64,000 nt of DNA from Motiliproteus sp. MSK22-1 (GTDB lineage Bacteria; Pseudomonadota; Gammaproteobacteria; Pseudomonadales; Balneatricaceae). Location of the stretch: contig NZ_MIEQ01000062.1 in assembly GCF_001968815.1 (NCBI RefSeq), forward strand, positions 51,519 through 115,518, given 5' to 3'. The notes beneath the pieces are model-generated. The model worked only from the letters and a program-made list of their open reading frames with translations, was not told the origin of the DNA and did no database searches. Below, one piece after another: positions 9,713 to 19,092 of this stretch; position 1 is the stretch's first letter, and the number at the start of each line of letters is the position of its first letter. A program made the translations under genes and the position numbers.

Positions 9713-10458
9713 TGGGTCTTCGTAGCCTGCTCATTATACTCCTGACGCTACTTATACCGGCGACGGGCTTAGCTCAGGAAAGTGGTATTCCAGCCGTTAC
9801 CCTGACCACTGACCCTGATGGTACACAGAACTATTCTGTAACTATTCAAATTCTTGCCCTGATGACCATGCTGACTTTTTTGCCAGCTGTGGTCATGATG
9901 ATGACTTCGTTTACTCGCATTGTTATTGTTTTTGCCATACTTCGTCAGGCATTGGGATTGCAGCAAACGCCTTCTAATCAGATTTTAGTTGGACTTGCGT
10001 TGTTTTTGACCTTCTTCATAATGACTCCGGTTCTGGAGCGTGTAAATAGTGAGGCCGTTCAACCCTATCTGGAGTCCGAACTCAGTACATTTCAGGCTGT
10101 GCAAGCAGCAGCCGAGCCGTTTCGCAGCTTTATGTTAGCCCAGACCCGGGAAAGTGATATCGAACTCTTTGTGAGGATTTCGGGGAAAGGGGATATTGAG
10201 TCCCCGGAGGCGTTGCCATTCAGTATTCTGGTGCCTGCTTTTGTCACCAGCGAATTAAAAACCGCTTTTCAGATAGGGTTTATGCTATTCATCCCGTTTC
10301 TGGTTATTGATCTGGTGGTCGCCAGTGTGCTGATGGCAATGGGGATGATGATGTTATCGCCGGTTATCATTTCCCTGCCATTTAAAATAATGTTGTTTGT
10401 TCTTGTTGATGGTTGGGCTATGGTTATCGGTACCATTGCTGCTAGCTTTGGCACCTAA
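9712..10458 (+). CDS. fliP: Flagellar export gate protein FliP
   Basis: FliP forms the pentameric core of the FliPQR export gate. The protein has 248 residues and a cleavable signal peptide ([17 protein letters not shown]). The family signature follows: [20 protein letters not shown], then [20 protein letters not shown], and the C-terminal helices containing [19 protein letters not shown]. Transmembrane helices lie on both sides of a periplasmic segment. The start overlaps the end of fliO by one base. The methionine-rich [14 protein letters not shown] segment near the C-terminus is typical of the gate gasket region. Confidence 0.97.
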   Translation: MGLRSLLIILLTLLIPATGLAQESGIPAVTLTTDPDGTQNYSVTIQILALMTMLTFLPAVVMMMTSFTRIVIVFAILRQALGLQQTPSNQILVGLALFLTFFIMTPVLERVNSEAVQPYLESELSTFQAVQAAAEPFRSFMLAQTRESDIELFVRISGKGDIESPEALPFSILVPAFVTSELKTAFQIGFMLFIPFLVIDLVVASVLMAMGMMMLSPVIISLPFKIMLFVLVDGWAMVIGTIAASFGT

Positions 10459-10515
10459 GGCATCACTTATGAGTTATTGTGGGGCTACGGGGTCAGGAGC
10501 TAGGGGAAGGAGGTT

Positions 10516-10788
10516 ATGATGACACCTGGGGTGGTCCTTGATCTTTACCGCGAAGCCTTACTGTTAGTGATAATGATGGTTTCTGTCATGGTGGTTCCGA
10601 GTTTAATCGTAGGATTAATGATTTCGGTCTTTCAGGCGGCGACTCAAATCAATGAGCAGACGCTCAGTTTTCTGCCGCGTTTAATCGTGACACTGGGGGC
10701 TTTGATGTGGTTTGGCCCCTGGTTGCTGACCAAGCTAATGGATCTTTTCTCATTCTTATTTCACAATATTCCGTTACTTATCGGATAG
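10516..10788 (+). CDS. fliQ: Flagellar export gate protein FliQ
   Basis: FliQ is the small hairpin subunit that surrounds FliP/FliR in the export gate. The protein has 90 residues with two long hydrophobic helices: one in the segment LLLVIMMVSVMVVPSLIVGL, the other in LIVTLGALMWFGPWLLTKLM. The conserved FQAATQINEQTLSFLP loop lies between them. A very good AGGAGG is placed just upstream of the tandem ATG ATG start. It lies 57 bases after fliP and 8 before fliR. Confidence 0.96.
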   Translation: MMTPGVVLDLYREALLLVIMMVSVMVVPSLIVGLMISVFQAATQINEQTLSFLPRLIVTLGALMWFGPWLLTKLMDLFSFLFHNIPLLIG

Positions 10789-10796
10789 GCTGAATT

Positions 10797-11573
10797 GTGG
10801 AATATGCTATTCCTGATCTGACTCAATGGGTAACACGCTTTTTGCTACCCTTATTTCGAATATCCAGCTTTTTCATGGTTGTGCCACTTATCGGTACTCA
10901 ATTGGTGCCAGTCAGGATTCGGCTCGGTTTTTCTATCGCTATCACCATAGTGGTTTTGCCGTTGTTACCACCACAGCCTTCTATTGATGGGCTCTCGCTC
11001 TCTTTGTATGTGCTTATCGCCCAGCAGTTGTTGATTGGTTTTGCCCTTGGGTTCTTTGTCCAGGTCTTTTTTCAGGTATTTGTTCTGGGTGGGCAATTGA
11101 TATCCTCACAAATGGGGCTGGGGTTTGCGTCTATTTCCGATCCGGCTAATGGCGTATCGGTAGTGGTGCTCAGTCAGTTTTATTTGATGACGGTTATGAT
11201 GCTGTTTCTCAGTATGAATGGTCATGCAGTCCTGATTGATGTGATTGTAGATAGTTTCCGCATCATGCCAATAGGGGAAGGATCACTAACAAGCGATAGT
11301 CAGTGGACAATTGCAGCATCCGGTACCTGGATGTTTGCGGGTGGACTCGTGATAGCCTTGCCGGCCGTTGTCTCCATTCTGATTGTTAACTTTGCCTTTG
11401 GGGTGATGACTAAAGCCGCGCCTCAGCTCAATATCTTTGCCATAGGCTTTCCCTTTACCATGGTGTTTGGTATTGCTATTGCGTGGGTTAGCCTGGAGGG
11501 ATTTCTTGGACAATATCAACGTATTGCTGATGAGATATTAAACATGCTTGCTCGTTTATTAGTTGCTGGGTAG
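10797..11573 (+). CDS. fliR: Flagellar export gate protein FliR
   Basis: FliR completes the FliPQR export gate and in some species is fused to FlhB; here it is separate. The protein has 258 residues, starts with GTG and has six or more hydrophobic helices. Family blocks visible are RISSFFMVVPLIGTQLVPVR near the start, GQLISSQMGLGFASISDPAN in the middle and APQLNIFAIGFPFTMVFGIA near the end. flhB follows after 21 bases. Confidence 0.96.
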   Translation: MEYAIPDLTQWVTRFLLPLFRISSFFMVVPLIGTQLVPVRIRLGFSIAITIVVLPLLPPQPSIDGLSLSLYVLIAQQLLIGFALGFFVQVFFQVFVLGGQLISSQMGLGFASISDPANGVSVVVLSQFYLMTVMMLFLSMNGHAVLIDVIVDSFRIMPIGEGSLTSDSQWTIAASGTWMFAGGLVIALPAVVSILIVNFAFGVMTKAAPQLNIFAIGFPFTMVFGIAIAWVSLEGFLGQYQRIADEILNMLARLLVAG

Positions 11574-11594
11574 GCGTGGTTTGCGAGGTGGATA

Positions 11595-12728
11595 GTGGCT
11601 GAAGAGGAAACGGGTCAGGAAAAATCAGAAGAACCCACGTCGAAGCGCTTGGAAGATGCCCGTAAAAAAGGTGATATTGCGCGCTCGCGGGAATTGAATA
11701 CCACGGTATTGTTGTTAGCAGCAGCTGGTGGATTGCTCATCTTTGGTGCTCAGATTTCTGGTGATGTGGCCCAGATGATGAAGTACAACCTTTCTGTCAG
11801 TCGTGAAGCCATCTTTGACCCCATGCTGATGTTTCAGTACCTGGGGCACTCGATTATGTCCATGCTTCATTCGTTAAGTTTATTCTTTGTGGTGTTGATT
11901 GTTGCTGCTCTGGTCGGGCCAATTGCTTTAGGGGGGTGGAATTTCAGCAGCGAATCGATTATGCCTAAATTCAGTCGCTTGAATCCACTGGAGGGAATCA
12001 AGCGCATGTTTTCTTTGAAGTCCCTTATTGAGCTGCTAAAAGGGATCGGTAAGTTTTTAGTGGTTGGAGGCCTGTCTGTTGTTATTTTGCTTCTGCAGCA
12101 GGACGACTTGATTGGTATGGGTAGTGAACCCATCATTCCGGCTATGGAGCATGCCATGCAGGTGTTGGGCTGGGCCTTTCTCTGGATGTGCGCAACCATG
12201 ATTTTTATTACCGCTATTGATGTGCCCTTTCAGCTCTACGATTATTCTAAAAAGCTCAAAATGACGCTTCAGGAAGTTAAGGACGAGATGAAAAATACGG
12301 AAGGTAAGCCTGAAGTGAAAGGACGTATTCGTCAGCTTCAGCGGGAAATGTCCCAGCGCAGAATGATGGGGGAGGTGCCTGAGGCTGATGTGGTGATCAC
12401 TAACCCGACCCACTACTCCGTGGCACTCAAATATAATCAAGTGGGCGGTGCTGCCCCGGTATTGGTTGCTAAAGGCGTTGATTTTATGGCGCTGAAAATC
12501 CGTGAAGTTGCTGTCCAGCACGAAGTGCCTATTTTGTCTGCACCTCCTTTGGCACGAGCTATTTATTACAATACGGAGCTGGAAGAGGAAATCCCAGAAG
12601 GGCTGTATGTCGCAGTAGCCCAGATACTGGCTCATGTTTATCAGATGCAGAGTACAAGGAGAGAGTATGGTCCGATAGAAGACGTGCCAGACGACTATCC
12701 CATACCTGACGATCTTCAACACGATTAA
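11595..12728 (+). CDS. flhB: Flagellar export switch protein FlhB
   Basis: FlhB is the export gate subunit that cleaves itself and thereby permits the switch from hook to filament substrates. The 377-residue protein starts with GTG. A charged N-terminal segment (EEPTSKRLEDARKKGDIARS) precedes four transmembrane helices at about residues 35-210. A long cytoplasmic linker leads to the autocleavage site N270-P271-T272-H273 in the stretch VVITNPTHYSVALKY. All catalytic positions are intact. A separate small gene at 28042 resembles only the part after this cleavage site. Confidence 0.97.
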   Translation: MAEEETGQEKSEEPTSKRLEDARKKGDIARSRELNTTVLLLAAAGGLLIFGAQISGDVAQMMKYNLSVSREAIFDPMLMFQYLGHSIMSMLHSLSLFFVVLIVAALVGPIALGGWNFSSESIMPKFSRLNPLEGIKRMFSLKSLIELLKGIGKFLVVGGLSVVILLLQQDDLIGMGSEPIIPAMEHAMQVLGWAFLWMCATMIFITAIDVPFQLYDYSKKLKMTLQEVKDEMKNTEGKPEVKGRIRQLQREMSQRRMMGEVPEADVVITNPTHYSVALKYNQVGGAAPVLVAKGVDFMALKIREVAVQHEVPILSAPPLARAIYYNTELEEEIPEGLYVAVAQILAHVYQMQSTRREYGPIEDVPDDYPIPDDLQHD

Positions 12729-13037
12729 AGCAGATCAGGCTGAGCTTTTTCTGCAAATTCTTTAAGGTCTTTTTTACTGTTTCATCGTAATGCTGCTGGT
12801 TTTCCTCAAGCTGGAGAGATATTTGCATTAGTTCCATAAAGTTCAGTGGGATGCATTATTTTTCTACAAAGCGTCAAAATAATGGTGTTTTTTCATTGAG
12901 TATTTTCCAGTGCTCTGTATGCTTACCGATAATGTGCTGTTTTTTTGACGGTTAAATCGATCATATTCAAGTTGCTCTGAGTAGGACAGCAGTCTTCTTT
13001 CCTAGCTAGCTGCCGTTGTTAAGATTTTGAGGTTTGT
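12729..13037 (+). other. Intergenic region flhB-flhA, 309 bases, no supported gene
   Basis: This gap separates flhB from flhA and probably holds the flhA promoter. A TTGACG hexamer occurs near 12946, but I see no convincing -10 element at the right distance. No strong hairpin-plus-T terminator follows flhB. On the minus strand an ORF starting at 12837 reads into the end of flhB. Its first 40 residues look helical and protein-like, but it has no ribosome binding site and runs antisense to flhB, so I do not call it. Confidence 0.5.
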
Positions 13038-15146
13038 GTGGAACGAGTTACTTTTGCTAGCGGTTTTCGTAGTTTAAGTCAGGGGAATCTGGGGATTCCT
13101 CTGTTGCTGCTGGTCGTGTTGGCAATGGTGACTTTGCCAATTCCTCCTTTTCTTCTCGATGTTCTGTTTACTTTCAATATTGCCTTGTCGTTAGTGGTGC
13201 TTCTGGTTGCTGTTTATAGTATGCGGCCTCTGGATTTCGCCGTATTCCCAACCATCCTGCTGGTGGCAACCTTACTGCGTTTGGCTCTTAACGTTGCGTC
13301 TACCCGTGTTGTGTTGTTGTTTGGTCATGAAGGAGGGGACGCTGCGGGTAAGGTTATTGAGGCCTTCGGTGAAGTAGTCATTGGTGGTAACTATGTAGTA
13401 GGTTTAGTGGTTTTTGCCATTCTGGTGATTATCAACTTTGTTGTGGTTACCAAGGGTGCTGGGCGGATATCAGAGGTTAGCGCCAGGTTTACCCTGGATG
13501 CCATGCCCGGTAAGCAAATGGCGATTGATGCCGATATGAATGCTGGGCTTGTTGGTCCTGATGAGGCTAAGGCGCGCCGTCAGGAAGTAACCCAGGAAGC
13601 TGATTTTTACGGTTCGATGGACGGTGCGAGCAAATTTGTTCGGGGTGATGCCGTAGCGGGTATTTTAATTCTGGTTATTAATATCTTTGGCGGCCTGGGT
13701 ATTGGTATAGCGCAGCATGACTTGTCCTTTAATGAAGCCGTTAGAAACTATTCATTATTGACCATCGGTGATGGTTTGGTTGCCCAGATACCATCCCTTC
13801 TGCTTTCAACTGCGGCAGCCATTATGGTTACCCGGGTCAATACTTCGGCGGACATGGGCGGACAGGTTATCTCCCAGCTGTTCGGTTCGCCACGTGCCTT
13901 ATTCGTTGCTACGGGGATTTTAGTGGTGATGGGGCTGGTTCCAGGTATGCCTCATGTTGCCTTTCTCGGGTTGGCTGCAGTCTGTGGTGGTGGGGCCTAC
14001 TGGATCCAGCAGCATAATGCCCAGGTCAAGCAGCAGTTGGAGCAGGTGGACCAGCAACAGGAAGAAGAGCCAGCGCCCGAAGTTGAGCATAAAGAGTTGG
14101 GCTGGGATGACGTCTCTCCGGTTGACATGATCGGGCTCGAAGTGGGTTATCGTCTAATTCCGATGGTTGACAGAGCGCAGGGTGGGCAGTTGCTGGGTCG
14201 TATTCGGGGAGTTCGCAAAAAGTTATCTCAGGATTTGGGATTTCTTGTGCCAGCCGTCCATATCAGGGATAACCTTGATCTGATGCCAAGTGCTTATCGG
14301 ATTACTCTGATGGGGGTTTCCGTCGGGGAGGCTGAGGTTTATCCTGATCGTGAGTTGGCTATAGATCCAGGCCAGGTGTTCGGTGTGTTAAAAGGAATCG
14401 AGACTAAAGACCCTGCTTTTGGTCTTGCGGCGGTTTGGATCGAATCTGGACAAAAGGAACACGCTCAAACCTTAGGATATACCGTCGTAGACCCCAGTAC
14501 GGTTATTGCGACTCATCTTAATCAGGTGATGGCTAAGCATTCCTATGAGTTGCTTGGTCATGAGGAAGTCGAGCAGCTGCTGGAACTGCTGGCCAAGAGT
14601 TCTCCAAAATTGGCAGAAGCATTGCCGACAAAATTATCGGTCAGTACGCTATTAAAAGTGTTGCAGGGGCTTTTGATTGAGCAGGTGCCGATCAGGGATG
14701 TGCGGACGATCGCCGAAACTTTGACGGATGTGTCTGTTTCCAGTCAGGATGTTGTTGTTTTAACTGCGGCTGTTCGTGTCGCGATTTCCCGGATGATTAT
14801 TCAGGAGATCAATGGGAGCGAACCGGAGCTGCCAGTTATGACGCTTGATCCTGCATTGGAACAAATATTGCTTAAATCTTACCAGCAGAGTCAACAAACT
14901 GGCGGTTCTGATGGTTTGATGTTGGAGCCAGGTATGGCAGAGCGTTTGCAAAAGTCTCTGGTGGAGTCAGCCCAGCGACAAGAGGCTGCTGGAAAGCCTG
15001 CAGTATTGCTGGTTGCTGCGCCGATTCGACCGCTTATGGCCAAATTTGTTCGTTATGGTTCTCAGCAGATACATGTTCTCTCTTATCAGGAAATACCAGA
15101 GAACAAACAGATAACAATAGTTGCAACGGTCGGTGGTGCCAGTTGA
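13038..15146 (+). CDS. flhA: Flagellar export gate protein FlhA
   Basis: FlhA is the main export gate subunit: its membrane part uses the ion gradient and its large cytoplasmic ring binds chaperone-substrate complexes. The protein has 702 residues. About eight transmembrane helices occupy the first 310 residues. The family signature lies at residues 143-170, where RISEVSARFTLDAMPGKQM is readable, with conserved acidic residues in AIDADM. The cytoplasmic domain then runs to the end. The start is GTG with GAGG upstream. A separate promoter is likely because a 309-base gap precedes it. flhF follows after about 100 bases that may encode a very small protein. Confidence 0.97.
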   Translation: MERVTFASGFRSLSQGNLGIPLLLLVVLAMVTLPIPPFLLDVLFTFNIALSLVVLLVAVYSMRPLDFAVFPTILLVATLLRLALNVASTRVVLLFGHEGGDAAGKVIEAFGEVVIGGNYVVGLVVFAILVIINFVVVTKGAGRISEVSARFTLDAMPGKQMAIDADMNAGLVGPDEAKARRQEVTQEADFYGSMDGASKFVRGDAVAGILILVINIFGGLGIGIAQHDLSFNEAVRNYSLLTIGDGLVAQIPSLLLSTAAAIMVTRVNTSADMGGQVISQLFGSPRALFVATGILVVMGLVPGMPHVAFLGLAAVCGGGAYWIQQHNAQVKQQLEQVDQQQEEEPAPEVEHKELGWDDVSPVDMIGLEVGYRLIPMVDRAQGGQLLGRIRGVRKKLSQDLGFLVPAVHIRDNLDLMPSAYRITLMGVSVGEAEVYPDRELAIDPGQVFGVLKGIETKDPAFGLAAVWIESGQKEHAQTLGYTVVDPSTVIATHLNQVMAKHSYELLGHEEVEQLLELLAKSSPKLAEALPTKLSVSTLLKVLQGLLIEQVPIRDVRTIAETLTDVSVSSQDVVVLTAAVRVAISRMIIQEINGSEPELPVMTLDPALEQILLKSYQQSQQTGGSDGLMLEPGMAERLQKSLVESAQRQEAAGKPAVLLVAAPIRPLMAKFVRYGSQQIHVLSYQEIPENKQITIVATVGGAS

Positions 15147-15158
15147 TTGGGGTTTAAG

Positions 15159-15254
15159 GTGGTAAAACAGCAGCTACAATCATTACTGGAAAGGTCACCT
15201 GAATGGCTGGAGATTGTTTTTAATCAGGCCGCTGATGTGGAGATGTCTGCGTGA
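15159..15254 (+). CDS. Candidate small protein (31 aa) between flhA and flhF
   Basis: An open frame of 31 codons starts with GTG after AAGGT and ends in a TGA that overlaps the flhF GTG start by three bases (GTGA), a common arrangement for coupled translation. The predicted peptide contains a Leu/Gln-rich helix (LQSLLERSPEWLEIVFNQAA) and an acidic end. I do not recognise it. It may be a real small protein, a leader that couples flhF translation to flhA, or chance. Nothing else explains the spacing. Confidence 0.3.
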   Translation: MVKQQLQSLLERSPEWLEIVFNQAADVEMSA

Positions 15255-17023
15255 AGGTAAAGCGCTTTTTTGCACCGGATATGAGTAGTGCCATGCGCTT
15301 GGTCAGGGATGAGGTCGGCCCGGATGCAGTGATCCTGTCTAATAACAGTGTGGCAGGAGGGGTCGAGGTTGTAGTTGCCCTGGACTATAGCGAAGTCACA
15401 CGTCCACGGCCAAGTGATTTGGTTGTCGAATCCCGAAAAGAGCGCCAGGTCGGCGTACTTACCGGACAGCGAAAAAACTCACGGCTACAGTCAGAGTTGG
15501 GGCGTACTCGCTCAGCGTTGGCTTCCAGTCGTGAGAAGCGTTCACTCAATGAGTCACCTTTTTTAACTGCCGATAAGGACAGGCAGTTAGGTCTGGGAGA
15601 TGATTCTTGGGATGATGAAGTCTGGGATGATGTACTGGCTTCCTTGAATCGTCCAAAAAGCACAGTTTCTAAGGAAAGGGCGGTTAAGCCTCCAGCGCGT
15701 TCTGGTGCTGCTTCGGCCAGATCTTTCCCTCGGGCTCATAAAACTGAGAAAAGAGAGTTAGGTTCTGTTGCCCAGGTTTCCTCAAGAGCTGTTCCAAAAG
15801 CAGCTGTTCATAAGGCTGCTCCAGCAGTTAGCCCTGCTTTAAAAAATGATACAGCACAGAATGAACTTGGTCAGCAGCCGTCTGTTCAGAAAGAAGCGGT
15901 GAGTTCAGACCAGCAGTCTTTACAAGAAATGCGCCGTGAAATTGATGATCTGAAAGCAATGCTGCGGGCCCAGGCCTTAGGGGTGGCTTCTCCGGAAAAT
16001 ATCAATAACAACCAAAATGCCTCGGCACGAAAACATGTGTCAGAAGTAAGCGGAGTTGCTGCTGAAGCTGCTACTTCAGCAGCAACCAGCAGTTTAACCG
16101 CTCAGGGCAGAATTTCCAATGTCAGAGAGGCTGCTGTCAATGTTCGATCAGCTGCGGTTCGAACCACGAGTAATGTGCGGGATCGTATTCTAAAGCGATT
16201 GCTTCGAATTGGGATTTCCAACCGTATCAGTGAGCGTCTGGTTCAGGCAATTGAGCTGGATATGGAAGTGGATAGGGCGTGGAAAATAGCGCTTTCCCGA
16301 TTGTCTGATGCAGTGCCGACAGTTGGTGAAAATATCGCCGATCGCGGTGGGATCCTGGCTTTTGTTGGAGCGACAGGCGTTGGAAAAACAACCACTATTG
16401 GCAAGCTCGCTGCTCAATATGTATTGAAACACGGCAGTTCCAGCATTGCTTTGGTTACTACCGACATCTATCGTATTGCTGCCCACGAACAGTTGCGAAC
16501 CTTTGGACGTATTCTGGATATTCCTGTTCGCACCGTTGATGAAAACAGAACTCTTGATGAAACTTTGCATTCGTTACGTGATAAGCGGCTAGTGCTTGTT
16601 GATACATCTGGAATGAGTTCATCCTCAGGTCCTCGGGAGCAGCAACTGGAAATGTTGAACTCCAGTGCATATCGTATCAAGAAGTTTCTGGTGCTTCCCT
16701 GCACAGCGCAACAACGGGTACTTGAATCCAGTTGCCATTACTTTAAACCGCTCGGCTTAAATGGTGCAGTGCTTAGCAAAATAGATGAATCATTAAGTCT
16801 TGGAGAGGTTATCAGCACCATTGTTGAAAGCCGGTTGCCAGTGGCGTATCTCGGTGATGGGCAGAAAATTCCAGATAATATTGAAGTCGCCCGATCCAAT
16901 ACGATTGTAAGTCGAGCGGTGGTGCTGGCCGAAGAGCAGGCGCGAGCGGAGCGAGAGCGCTCCATGGGTGAGTTGGAAGACTCTTCTCTGTTTGATTTTG
17001 CTGATACCGTTAACAACGGTTGA
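15251..17023 (+). CDS. flhF: Flagellar biosynthesis GTPase FlhF
   Basis: FlhF is the SRP-type GTPase that sets the site of polar flagellum assembly. The protein has 590 residues. The conserved N-terminus MKVKRFFAPDMSSAMRLVRD is followed by a long variable basic, Ala/Ser-rich linker (about residues 60-310). The NG domain then shows the P-loop GATGVGKTTT at about residues 373-382, the TTDIYRIAAHEQLR block, DTSGM in place of the usual DTAG/DTVGM, and SKIDE as the guanine-specificity motif. The start is GTG with GGAG upstream. flhG follows closely, the usual partner that stimulates its GTPase and limits flagellar number. Confidence 0.96.
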   Translation: MKVKRFFAPDMSSAMRLVRDEVGPDAVILSNNSVAGGVEVVVALDYSEVTRPRPSDLVVESRKERQVGVLTGQRKNSRLQSELGRTRSALASSREKRSLNESPFLTADKDRQLGLGDDSWDDEVWDDVLASLNRPKSTVSKERAVKPPARSGAASARSFPRAHKTEKRELGSVAQVSSRAVPKAAVHKAAPAVSPALKNDTAQNELGQQPSVQKEAVSSDQQSLQEMRREIDDLKAMLRAQALGVASPENINNNQNASARKHVSEVSGVAAEAATSAATSSLTAQGRISNVREAAVNVRSAAVRTTSNVRDRILKRLLRIGISNRISERLVQAIELDMEVDRAWKIALSRLSDAVPTVGENIADRGGILAFVGATGVGKTTTIGKLAAQYVLKHGSSSIALVTTDIYRIAAHEQLRTFGRILDIPVRTVDENRTLDETLHSLRDKRLVLVDTSGMSSSSGPREQQLEMLNSSAYRIKKFLVLPCTAQQRVLESSCHYFKPLGLNGAVLSKIDESLSLGEVISTIVESRLPVAYLGDGQKIPDNIEVARSNTIVSRAVVLAEEQARAERERSMGELEDSSLFDFADTVNNG

Positions 17024-17041
17024 TAGAGAGAGTTCTTGCTG

Positions 17042-17866
17042 ATGAAATCTGCTCACCCTGTTCAAGTAATCGCAGTTACCGGCGGTAAAGGTGGTGTTGG
17101 AAAAACGAATGTCTCGGTCAATCTGAGTACTGCTCTGGTTGAGGCAGGGCGTCGTGTGGTATTAATGGATGCAGATTTAGGGCTTGCTAATGTAGATGTT
17201 CTGCTGGGAATCAAACCCCGGCATACGATAGCCGATCTGCTAAATGGCGACTGTACCCTTGAGGACGTGTTAGTAGAGGCGCCGGGAGGGCTTAGGGTTG
17301 TGCCGGCCTCTTCTGGTACCCAGTCGTTGGTATCCCTGAGTGCTCATGAGCATGCTGAACTGGTGCATGCATTCACCGATATTGAAGATCAGCTGGATGT
17401 GTTGGTGATAGATACCGCCGCAGGTATTTCTGAGGCGGTGGTTAATTTTGTTCGAGCTGCGCAGGAAGTGCTTGTCGTTGTTTGTGACGAACCCACTTCC
17501 ATTACCGATGCTTATGCTCTTATTAAGTTGCTTAATCGTGATTATGGCATGAGCAGATTCCGAGTTCTTGCAAATATGGTTAGATCCGAGCAGGAAGGGC
17601 GCAATATGTTTACTAAACTAACTACGGTGACTGATCGCTTCTTGGACGTGGCTCTTCAATATGTTGGATCTATACCTTATGATGAGTCGGTGCGCAGTGC
17701 TGTTAGAAAGCAACAGCCTGTTTTTAAGGCATTTCCTCGCAGTAAATCTGCGGTGGCGATTGGTCAGTTAGCACAAAAAGTATTGAGTTGGCCTGTTTTG
17801 TCTGCTCCACGAGGCCATCTGGAGTTTTTTGTAGAGCGGTTGGTGCAGGTATCCAACCAGCGTTGA
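17042..17866 (+). CDS. flhG: Flagellar number regulator, MinD-like ATPase FlhG (FleN)
   Basis: FlhG is a MinD/ParA-family ATPase that restricts flagellar number, usually to one at the pole, acting on FlhF and on the flagellar master regulator. I chose the ATG at 17042 (274 residues). A TTG at 17036 is in frame, but the purine-rich GAGAGAG fits the ATG better. The deviant Walker A motif KGGVGKT is at residues 16-22, followed by MDADLGLANVDVLLG (switch I region) and DTAAGIS (Walker B). The C-terminal part carries the conserved GSIPYDESVRSAVRKQQPVF. The fliA frame begins at its stop codon. Confidence 0.95.
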   Translation: MKSAHPVQVIAVTGGKGGVGKTNVSVNLSTALVEAGRRVVLMDADLGLANVDVLLGIKPRHTIADLLNGDCTLEDVLVEAPGGLRVVPASSGTQSLVSLSAHEHAELVHAFTDIEDQLDVLVIDTAAGISEAVVNFVRAAQEVLVVVCDEPTSITDAYALIKLLNRDYGMSRFRVLANMVRSEQEGRNMFTKLTTVTDRFLDVALQYVGSIPYDESVRSAVRKQQPVFKAFPRSKSAVAIGQLAQKVLSWPVLSAPRGHLEFFVERLVQVSNQR

Positions 17867-17880
17867 TGCCCAAGGGTTAT

Positions 17881-18597
17881 ATGTACAACCGGTCAGAGAC
17901 AGAATCACAAGCAGATTTGATAGAGCGTTATGCGCTGTTGGTCAAACGAATTGCACACCATTTGCTGGCAAGGTTACCAGCAAACATCCTATTGGAAGAT
18001 TTAATTCAGTCGGGCATGATCGGTCTTTTAGAAGCTGCTCGAAAATATGACGCAACGAAGGGTGCCAGTTTTGAAACCTATGCCGGGATTCGCATCAGGG
18101 GAGCGATAATCGATGAGGTGCGTAAGGGGGATTGGACTCCGCGCTCAGTGCATCGTAATAGTCGGCGTATTACCAGTACGATGCAGGCGATAGAGGCGCG
18201 TACCGGTCGTGATGCTCAGGATGTTGATGTAGCCCGGGAGATGGGGGTAGAGCTGGATGAATATCACGCTTTGCTCAAGGACGCCGCCAGCAGTCGATTG
18301 TTCAGTTTTGATGAAATGCTGGAGGGTAATGACGATTCTCCAGGGGAAGAGGTTTCTCATGAAGGCCCTTCTCCTGATGATGAGCACCAACAGTCTTCCT
18401 TCAAAAAGGCACTGGTGGAAGCTATATCCAATCTTCCTGAACGGGAACAACTGGTACTTTCGCTTTACTACGACGAAGAGTTGAATCTTAAAGAAATAGG
18501 CCAGGTGCTGGGGGTGAGCGAGTCACGTATTAGTCAGATTCATAGCCAGGCAGCACTTCGCTTACGCTCAAAGCTTTCGAGTTGGAGCGCAGAATAA
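17881..18597 (+). CDS. fliA: Flagellar sigma factor FliA (sigma-28)
   Basis: FliA directs RNA polymerase to late flagellar promoters. I chose the ATG at 17881 because AAGGG lies six bases upstream; this gives 238 residues, close to the E. coli length. An alternative ATG at 17866 overlaps the flhG stop (TGATG) and would add five residues (MPKGY). The sigma region 2 is clear (LLEDLIQSGMIGLLEAARKY, then ASFETYAGIRIRGAIIDEVR), as is region 4 (LPEREQLVLSLYYDEELNLK and the helix-turn-helix VSESRISQIHSQA). The middle linker is unusually acidic but not excessive. Confidence 0.96.
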   Translation: MYNRSETESQADLIERYALLVKRIAHHLLARLPANILLEDLIQSGMIGLLEAARKYDATKGASFETYAGIRIRGAIIDEVRKGDWTPRSVHRNSRRITSTMQAIEARTGRDAQDVDVAREMGVELDEYHALLKDAASSRLFSFDEMLEGNDDSPGEEVSHEGPSPDDEHQQSSFKKALVEAISNLPEREQLVLSLYYDEELNLKEIGQVLGVSESRISQIHSQAALRLRSKLSSWSAE

Positions 18598-18699
18598 ATA
18601 TTAGTTCATAATATATTGATACTGATTTACTCGCTAAACTGGTATAAAAGAAATACTTAGGGTTCTTTTGAACCATAAACAGGCAAGACGGAGGTCGCC

Positions 18700-19083
18700 T
18701 TGGACAAAAATATGAAAATCCTCATTGTCGACGATTTCTCCACAATGAGACGGATTATCAAGAATCTACTTCGAGACCTCGGGTTTAATAACACGGTTGA
18801 AGCAGATGATGGCTCGACTGCATTGCCCGTTCTCAAAAATGGTGGAATTGATTTTTTGGTAACCGATTGGAACATGCCGGGAATGTCTGGGCTAGAGTTG
18901 CTTGAGCAGGTTAGAGCAGATCCTAACCTCTGCAAACTACCAATACTGATGGTCACTGCGGAAGCCAAGCGAGAGCAAATAATTCGTGCTGCTCAAGCAG
19001 GTGTTAATGGCTATGTAGTTAAACCATTCACGGCAGCTGTTCTCAAAGAGAAGATTGATAAGATCTTTGAACGCGTGGGTTAA
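18700..19083 (+). CDS. cheY: Chemotaxis response regulator CheY
   Basis: CheY is a single receiver domain that, when phosphorylated by CheA, binds FliM and reverses the motor. The protein has 127 residues. The acidic pocket is D11-D12, the phosphorylated aspartate is D56 (VTDWNMPG) and the conserved lysine is K108 (VVKPF). The start is TTG at 18700, supported by GGAGG six bases upstream. The ATG at 18712 would give the usual MKILIVDDF start but has no ribosome binding site at a suitable distance. About 100 bases separate it from fliA. A small perfect hairpin (GGTTC-TTTT-GAACC, 18661-18674) lies in its leader, function unknown. Confidence 0.97.
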   Translation: MDKNMKILIVDDFSTMRRIIKNLLRDLGFNNTVEADDGSTALPVLKNGGIDFLVTDWNMPGMSGLELLEQVRADPNLCKLPILMVTAEAKREQIIRAAQAGVNGYVVKPFTAAVLKEKIDKIFERVG

Positions 19084-19092
19084 GGGGCTCCT

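Noticed and set aside
12559..12837. Minus-strand ORF over the flhB end and the flhB-flhA gap (92 codons)
   Set aside because: Its first 40 codons look protein-like, but more than half runs antisense to flhB, no ribosome binding site precedes the ATG and no product is recognised.
18661..18674. Hairpin GGTTC-TTTT-GAACC as a terminator between fliA and cheY
   Set aside because: The stem is only 5 bp and no T-run follows; it may be chance.
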